Shown piece after piece: positions 58,664 to 64,000 of a DNA stretch of 64,000 bases; the first letter of the stretch is position 1, and the number at the start of each line of letters is the position of its first letter. The translations under genes and the position numbers were made by a program. This DNA comes from Edaphochlamys debaryana. Its lineage: Eukaryota > Chlorophyta > Chlorophyceae > Chlamydomonadales. Location: contig JAEHOE010000038.1 of NCBI GenBank assembly GCA_016858145.1, positions 496,001 to 560,000 of the forward strand, written 5' to 3'. Under the pieces are notes generated by a model. That model had not been told where the DNA came from. It worked only from the letters and a program-made list of their open reading frames with translations, and searched no databases.

Positions 58664-59150
58664 GCCATCACTGGTCCCCTCCCCCCCAACGAGCCACATG
58701 GTGCCCCACCACCCCGCCCTCTCCGAGCGTGCCCAGGCGCGGCGACCCCACCTTAAGTCCATGAGCGCACCCTTCGCGAATTCTTTCGCCCCAACCCCAC
58801 GGCTGGCGTCACCCCTGCCCCTGGAAGCCGCCCTGGCCCGCCCCCGCCCGCGGCAACTGGCGCTGGAAACCCCGTGCCCCCAACCCCACCTCCCTCCCGT
58901 GGCCGCCTCGGCCGCACGCACCCCCCTCCCCACGGCCCCCGCCGATGCCCTGCAAGGGGACCCACTCAAAGCGCCTGCCCCTGGTTCAGGTCTCAAGGCC
59001 GGCCCGCGTGCCCACCCATACCCCGGCTCCCCCTCTCCTCCACCCCTCCCTGCCTGCCCCGCCCACTACCCGAGCTACCTGCCGCTGCCGGCCCCTGCGA
59101 TCGCCCCCCTTGCCCCACCCACTGGTACAGATCCTCGCTGCGCCCCGCCT
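58085..59150 (+). repeat. C-rich tandem repeat, about 550-bp unit
   Basis: Two diverged units are visible. Anchors recur at spacings of 534-557 bp: ccttctcc(a/g)ctgccctcc at 58089 and 58641, cctggcccgcccccgcccgc at 58275 and 58832, gtgcccacccataccccggc at 58474 and 59008. The plus strand is strongly C-rich. Similar sequence, further diverged, continues to about 59830. Confidence 0.7.
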
Positions 59151-60632
59151 CCTCGTCACGCCCACCTGCCGTCCACCTCCCGCCCAACTCCACCTCCCGC
59201 CGTGGGAACCTCGGTAGCTGCCGTACGGCAATCTCTGGCCCGCAGCACCCAGATCTGCGTGGCCCTGCCCAACCCTCTGGCAGCCACCGCCGCCACTGAG
59301 GCCGACCGAGGCACACCATGCGGTGCGGACTGTGTTGGCCCCCTTCCCCCCCTGCCACCGTGCGGGGCTGGTATGGGCGTTCCGTGCCAGGCTGCACCCC
59401 GCTGTGACCGCCCACCCCCCGCCCTCACACCCCTGGGCTGGACTACCTCCTTGACACACCTCCGTTTAAGGTGCCCCCTTCTACCCCGCCCCCCTACAAA
59501 CGTAGGCTCGACCTTGTTGCCGACCGCAACACTGGCCAGCATCCATCCTCCCCACGGCTCCTCCCCGCCCTCCCCAAAGACTGCGGCCTTCAGATCCCCC
59601 GTAACCTCCACAGTACACCAATTGTAACCGCACGCACATCGGCAACTCCACCAAAGCACACCCGCGCCGCCACCCATCCCCTGGCCCAGCGCAGCCCCCC
59701 CTCATCCCTCCTTCAGCAACGCCTCCGCCCGTGCCCTCGCACAGGCTGCCCCCCGCCCAGGTCCTCACCCCCACCCCGCCCCCCCGCGTCAACCCCTCCC
59801 CGCCGCTCCACACCGACCGCTCGCTCCACCGCATGACGCCTGCGCACAACCCCGCCTGGCCCCACCCCTCATCTGGCCGGCCGAAGATCCCTCCCGAAGA
59901 TCACCGCAACGCATATACCAGCACCCCCGTAGTGGTGGCAATAGGGCTTTCACACCCTCCAGCGCTGCGAGCTAACCGTCGGGTGACATGGAGCAACGGT
60001 GTGCATGCAGCCCAGCCTGCCCCCAGTGGCCCCCAGTGGCCTAGCTCCCCTGCCCACATACCCTGTCTCCCTGACTCGCTTCTCACCCCCCTGCCCCCGA
60101 GATAGCGTTTTGCGCCCGCGGTCCCGTGTTTAAGCGGCCCCAACCCTGGACCGTGCCCGCTACCGTGCCTGCTGTCGACTTGATACCAGGGAGTTGTCCC
60201 TTGCCCCATGGCCATCCCTCTTGCCCAGAGCGTCTTGTGGCGTGCCCACGCCGGTCCCACCCGTGCTACCCGCCGCGGCCGGAGTCCGGAGCTCACCTCC
60301 ACCCGAGCTCGGAGCTCACCTGTGGGCCCGCCACTGTACAGACGCTCCTTCAACTGTAGTGGGGGCCACGTGGCAGTTCCCCGGAAAAACCACGCGTCCG
60401 CGGACATGTCTGCGCTTTCTGGGAGATATATTGATGCGGAAACGGTGCGCGCCGCATCGGCCGTGCGCCGCACTGGAACTCAGTTGATGGTTGTGAGTCA
60501 AGTAACAGCTATGCTCTGGCGCGGTGGCCACACACGTTGGATAAGCGCCAACCGTCGCCACGGAGAAATGTGGGCGACCTTCCGCGCCCAGGCCAGCACG
60601 ACGGGGTAAGTGGCCGCCAGGGCTACGTAAAG
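58664..60632. other. C-rich spacer upstream of CHLH
   Basis: Second unit of the C-rich repeat and its diverged continuation to about 59830, then about 800 bp without recognised genes. Long open frames on both strands reflect composition. Contains or adjoins the distal CHLH promoter. Confidence 0.5.
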
Positions 60633-60880
60633 AAAGTCGACAGGCGCTGGTTTCGGGCGCGGGCGCAAGCGGCGTGGGAGTACAGGAGAGTATCGTGGCG
60701 TGAGCGAGCCCAGCGATCGCAGAATGGTCGGTACGGCACCCCATGCAGGCTGCAAACTAGATCTAGTCTGGCTCCGAGCTCTCGTTCGTTGGTTCTGCCA
60801 GCGTTCAAGCGCTGCTCCCCAAACCAGTTTTATCACGCGTGCATAGAGGGGAGAAGACAGGAATAGCGCAACACACAAGA
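60633..60880 (+). promoter_or_regulatory. CHLH promoter-proximal region and 5' leader
   Basis: The sequence immediately upstream of the CHLH start codon. Its conservation with the copy at 57751-57997 marks a block of about 250 bp as one duplicated unit. No TATA box or known light element could be named with confidence. Confidence 0.55.
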
Positions 60881-63800
60881 ATGCAGCATTCCACCCTCCT
60901 GGGCCGGCGCGCGGCGCACCCGGCTGCGGGCGTCTCCGCCAAGCCGGTGCGTAATATCTACGGATGGACCAGCTTGTCAGGAGACTCGTTCTTACCAGCC
61001 GTCGCCGCGATGCAGGTTGCTCCCATCCCGCGCGTCGCCAACGTCCGTCAGGTGCGTCCCACCGCCTAAACGATCCTTGTGAAGCTCTGAGTGCAATTGA
61101 CGCGGCTGATCCGGGCATCTCTAACCTGCAGGTTGCCTGCAATGTGGCGACCGGCCCGCGTCCGCCCCTGACCACCTTCACCGGTGGTCCCAAGGGCAAC
61201 GGCGGCAAGGCCGTGTCGATGGACCTCCGCGATGAGGGTGAGCCGTGGCTCGCTGGCAGCGCGAGAGTCGCGGCCTGTTGCCTTGCATGTTCTTGTTTGA
61301 GCTCACATGAGCTCCTTTGGCTCTCGCTGCTCACGCAAGCGCTTGGCGAGGCATTATGGTGCTAAGCATGATGTAGCGACCGAGGGCGCTTGCTGTCGCC
61401 GAGCAAGTACCGACGGATGCATTCGCTTCTTGCTTACAGGCTCTGGCATGTTCACCAGCACCAGCCCCGAGATGCGCCGCGTCGTTCCGGAGAACGTGAA
61501 CGGGCGCGTAGTCGTCAAGGTGGTCTATGTGGTGCTGGAGGCCCAGTACCAGTCGGCCATCAGCGCTGCCGTGAAGAACATCAACGCTAAGAACAGCAAG
61601 GTGCGTGCTCATGCATGCATACTTTGTTGTGGCGCAGCGACGCACTCGCGCGTGTCTCGGTCGCCGATGGTCGGTCGCCGCTTGCCGATCGTAGGTGTGC
61701 TTCGAGGTGGTCGGCTACCTGCTGGAGGAGCTCCGCGATGCTAAGAACTTCGAGGCGCTGAAGGAGGATGTGGCCACCGCTAACGTCTTCATTGGTTCCC
61801 TCATTTTCATTGAGGAGCTGGCCGAGAAGGCGAGCAGGGGGGGTGGGGCAACTGGGCAGGGACCGGTGCCCCTTGTGCGCCACAGCCGGTTCCTCAGGCT
61901 TTCCAGCATTGCAATCATTCTAGCAAAGTCATACACCAAAGGATCTGGTCTGCGACTGCGCTCAGCCCGGCTGGTTTTGGCGGTCAGATCGGGGTGACGT
62001 GTCACCGCCTCAGCCACTCCTGGTTACGAGGGCTCCTCCCCTCGCAGCCTTGAAGCAAGCAAGCACCGCAGCCTGTCACGCATCTGCTTGCTCGCTTTCG
62101 TAGCCCTCGCTTAGGGGGTCGAGCATGGTTGGTTAGACATGCAGAACATCACACACAGCCACGGCAGCATACCCCCCCTCAGCCCCCGTCCCATGGCGCG
62201 TCAAGCACCCCGCTTTGATGTGGTACTGAGCGCCTAGCCGCAGCCCAGCCGCGCATACCCGTTCCAAGACCAACCCTCGGCTTCTCTTGCTTACTCGCCT
62301 GCTCACACAGATCGTGGAGGCCGTCAAGCCCCTGCGCGAGAAGCTGGATGCCTGCCTGATCTTCCCGTCGATGCCGGCGGTGATGAAGCTCAACAAGCTG
62401 GGCACCTTCTCCATGGCTCAGCTGGGCCAGTCTAAGTCGATGTTCTCGGACTTCATCAAGTCCGCCCGCAAGGTGGGCCGCCCCGCGCTTTCGCCATGCA
62501 CCGGGGAGCAGAAATCATCCTGGGTTCTTGCTGGGTTCTTCCTGGGGTCCTTCGATTTCTCCACCTCCCTCAACTTTCCCGCGCCCCTCCGCCTCCTCTT
62601 TCTTCTCCACCCTCCAGAACAACGACAACTTCGAGGAGGGCCTGCTGAAGCTGGTGCGCACGCTGCCCAAGGTGCTCAAGTACCTGCCCAGCGACAAGGC
62701 GCAGGACGCCCGCAACTTCGTCAACAGCCTGCAGTACTGGCTGGGCGGCAACTCGGACAACCTGGAGAACCTGCTGCTCAACGTGGCCAGCCAGTACGTG
62801 CCCGCCCTCAAGGGCGTGGACTTCACCCTGGCTGAGCCCACCGCCTACCCCGACGTGGGCATCTGGCACCCCCTGGCCCCCGGCATGTACGAGGACCTGA
62901 AGGAGTACCTCAACTGGTGAGGGGTTGAACAAGAGAAGGGACGCGGTGGCGGGGCACAAAACAGCCGTGCGGGATGGGGTCCGCCCTGTCTTAAAGGGGA
63001 GTCATTGGTACTGACTCGTGTGTCACTGCCGTACAGGTACGACACCCGCAAGGACATGACCTTCAGCAAGGACGCGCCGGTGATCGGCCTGGTCCTGCAG
63101 CGCTCGCACCTGGTGACGGGCGATGAGGGTCACTACAGCGGCGTGGTCGCTGAGCTGGAGAGCCGCGGCGCTAAGGTCATCCCCGTCTTCGCGGGTAGGC
63201 TGTTGATGGGTCGGCTCCAGCGCTGACTGGACAGCGCTAACTGTGAAAGAGTTTGGCATGACGGGGCATGCATTTAGGCCTGCGGCTGTGGGGTTCGAGC
63301 AGTGCCCGAGAGCCCGGCAGGGAGACGCAACGGCATCCGCCCTAGCCTCATCGGGATCTTTCGCTGCACCCATCTGCAGGTGGCCTGGACTTCTCGGCCC
63401 CGGTCAAGAAGTTCTTCTTCGACCCCCTGGGCAGCGGCAAGACGTTCGTGGACACGGTGGTGTCGCTGACTGGCTTCGCGCTGGTCGGCGGCCCCGCCCG
63501 CCAGGACGCGCCCAAGGCCATTGAGGCCCTGAAGTCGCTCAACGTGCCCTACCTGTGCTCGCTGCCCCTGGTCTTCCAGACCACCGAGGAGTGGCTCGAC
63601 AGCGAGCTGGGCGTGCACCCCGTGCAGGTCGCCCTGCAGGTGCGCGTCCAGGGTGGGGTCTGCGGGCTGGGCTGCGGGGTCTTCCGGGCGCGGCTGGGGG
63701 ACGGGTGCGGCAGGCAAGGGGAAGCGCAAGGGGCTGGATCGCCGCCAGTCCCTTGCTTCTTCTGTTCTTGCTTCGTTTGCCCTCGCGTCCAAAAGCAAAT

Positions 63801-64000
63801 CTTGCCGTGCTTTCGCGTCTGTAGGTTGCCCTGCCCGAGCTTGACGGCGCCATGGAGCCCATCGTGTTCGCCGGCCGTGACTCGAACACGGGCAAGTCCC
63901 ACTCGCTGCCCGACCGCATCGAGGCGCTGTGCTCGCGCGCCTACAACTGGGCGTCGCTGCGCAAGAAGCGCAACGCCGAGAAGAAGCTGGCGATCACCGT
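60881..64000 (+). CDS. CHLH: Magnesium chelatase H subunit (CHLH/GUN5), 5' part
   Basis: Porphyrin-binding subunit of Mg-chelatase, which inserts Mg2+ into protoporphyrin IX at the first committed step of chlorophyll synthesis in the plastid; in land plants also linked to plastid-to-nucleus signalling. Exons: 60881-60946, 61016-61051 (36 nt), 61132-61237, 61440-61600, 61695-61829, 62311-62472, 62618-62916, 63037-63194, 63380-63639, 63825 to beyond the window; 519 residues are seen, of roughly 1400 expected. A Ser/Arg/Ala-rich transit peptide starts [10 protein letters not shown]. The mature part has the family's conserved stretches, such as [56 protein letters not shown] and [14 protein letters not shown]. 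All junctions are in phase. Intron 5 has a GC donor. Confidence 0.95.
61830..62310 (+). other. GC-AG intron in CHLH
   Basis: Exon 5 must end at AAG (ELAEK) for the protein to continue into IVEAV. The intron begins GCGAGC and ends CACACAG. No GT donor nearby keeps the conserved residues. Confidence 0.75.

Noticed and set aside
1..64000. tRNA, rRNA, snRNA genes, riboswitches, transposase or reverse-transcriptase genes
   Set aside because: I found no sequence I could support as any of these; small non-coding RNAs inside introns cannot be excluded without covariance-model searches.

Overview
The window is nuclear DNA of a volvocine-type green alga (Chlamydomonas, Volvox or Gonium lineage). It is very GC-rich, its genes carry many short GT-AG introns, TGTAA-type poly(A) signals occur, there is a secreted Pro-rich wall-type protein, and Ala/Gly/Pro-rich inserts interrupt conserved domains. 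A plant-type Mg-chelatase H subunit starts near the right edge. I see no prokaryotic operon, virus, tRNA, rRNA or CRISPR. All exon maps were built by eye from splice-site consensus, phase and family conservation.

Layout. (1) 1-3356, minus: 5' part of a secreted Pro-rich glycoprotein gene that leaves the window on the left. (2) 4304-15104, plus: 21-exon N-terminal-motor kinesin of about 2001 aa. (3) 16631-18230, plus: NHL-like plus BTB/POZ protein, broken by a 4-bp tandem duplication. (4) 19404-27389, minus: TFIP11/NTR1/STIP G-patch spliceosome-disassembly factor, 15 exons, 964 aa. It is head to head with (5) 27856-28347, plus: intronless RLP24, a 60S assembly factor. (6) 29676-36074, minus: armadillo-repeat plus TIR-domain protein with apparent frame breaks. 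(7) 36861-41011, plus: GT61/DUF563 secretory glycosyltransferase, 13 exons, 488 aa. (8) 42206-51300, minus: DNA ligase I, 21 exons, 1055 aa, with PIP box and KYDGER active site. (9) 51980-52723, minus: domain-deleted paralogue of the BTB gene. (10) 53911-55903, plus: unrecognised low-complexity protein with one frame break. (11) 57751-60880: a stray second copy of the CHLH promoter and start, followed by a C-rich tandem repeat. (12) 60881-64000, plus: CHLH (Mg-chelatase H), leaving the window on the right.

The genes are unrelated housekeeping and accessory functions: splicing, ribosome assembly, replication, chlorophyll synthesis, cell wall or secretion, motility and possibly NAD signalling. 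They are not an operon-like set.

Three things stand out. First, introns in five genes repeatedly hold imperfect copies of the flanking exon edge together with its splice site ('exon echoes'); DNA ligase I has them in about nine introns and a TFIP11 intron has one amplified to seven 71-bp units. Second, the CHLH promoter, leader and transit-peptide start are duplicated and now head a chimeric ORF. Third, an ARM-TIR protein with the WCxxEL motif of NAD-cleaving TIR domains is present. Small frame breaks in three genes could be real decay or uncorrected assembly indels.
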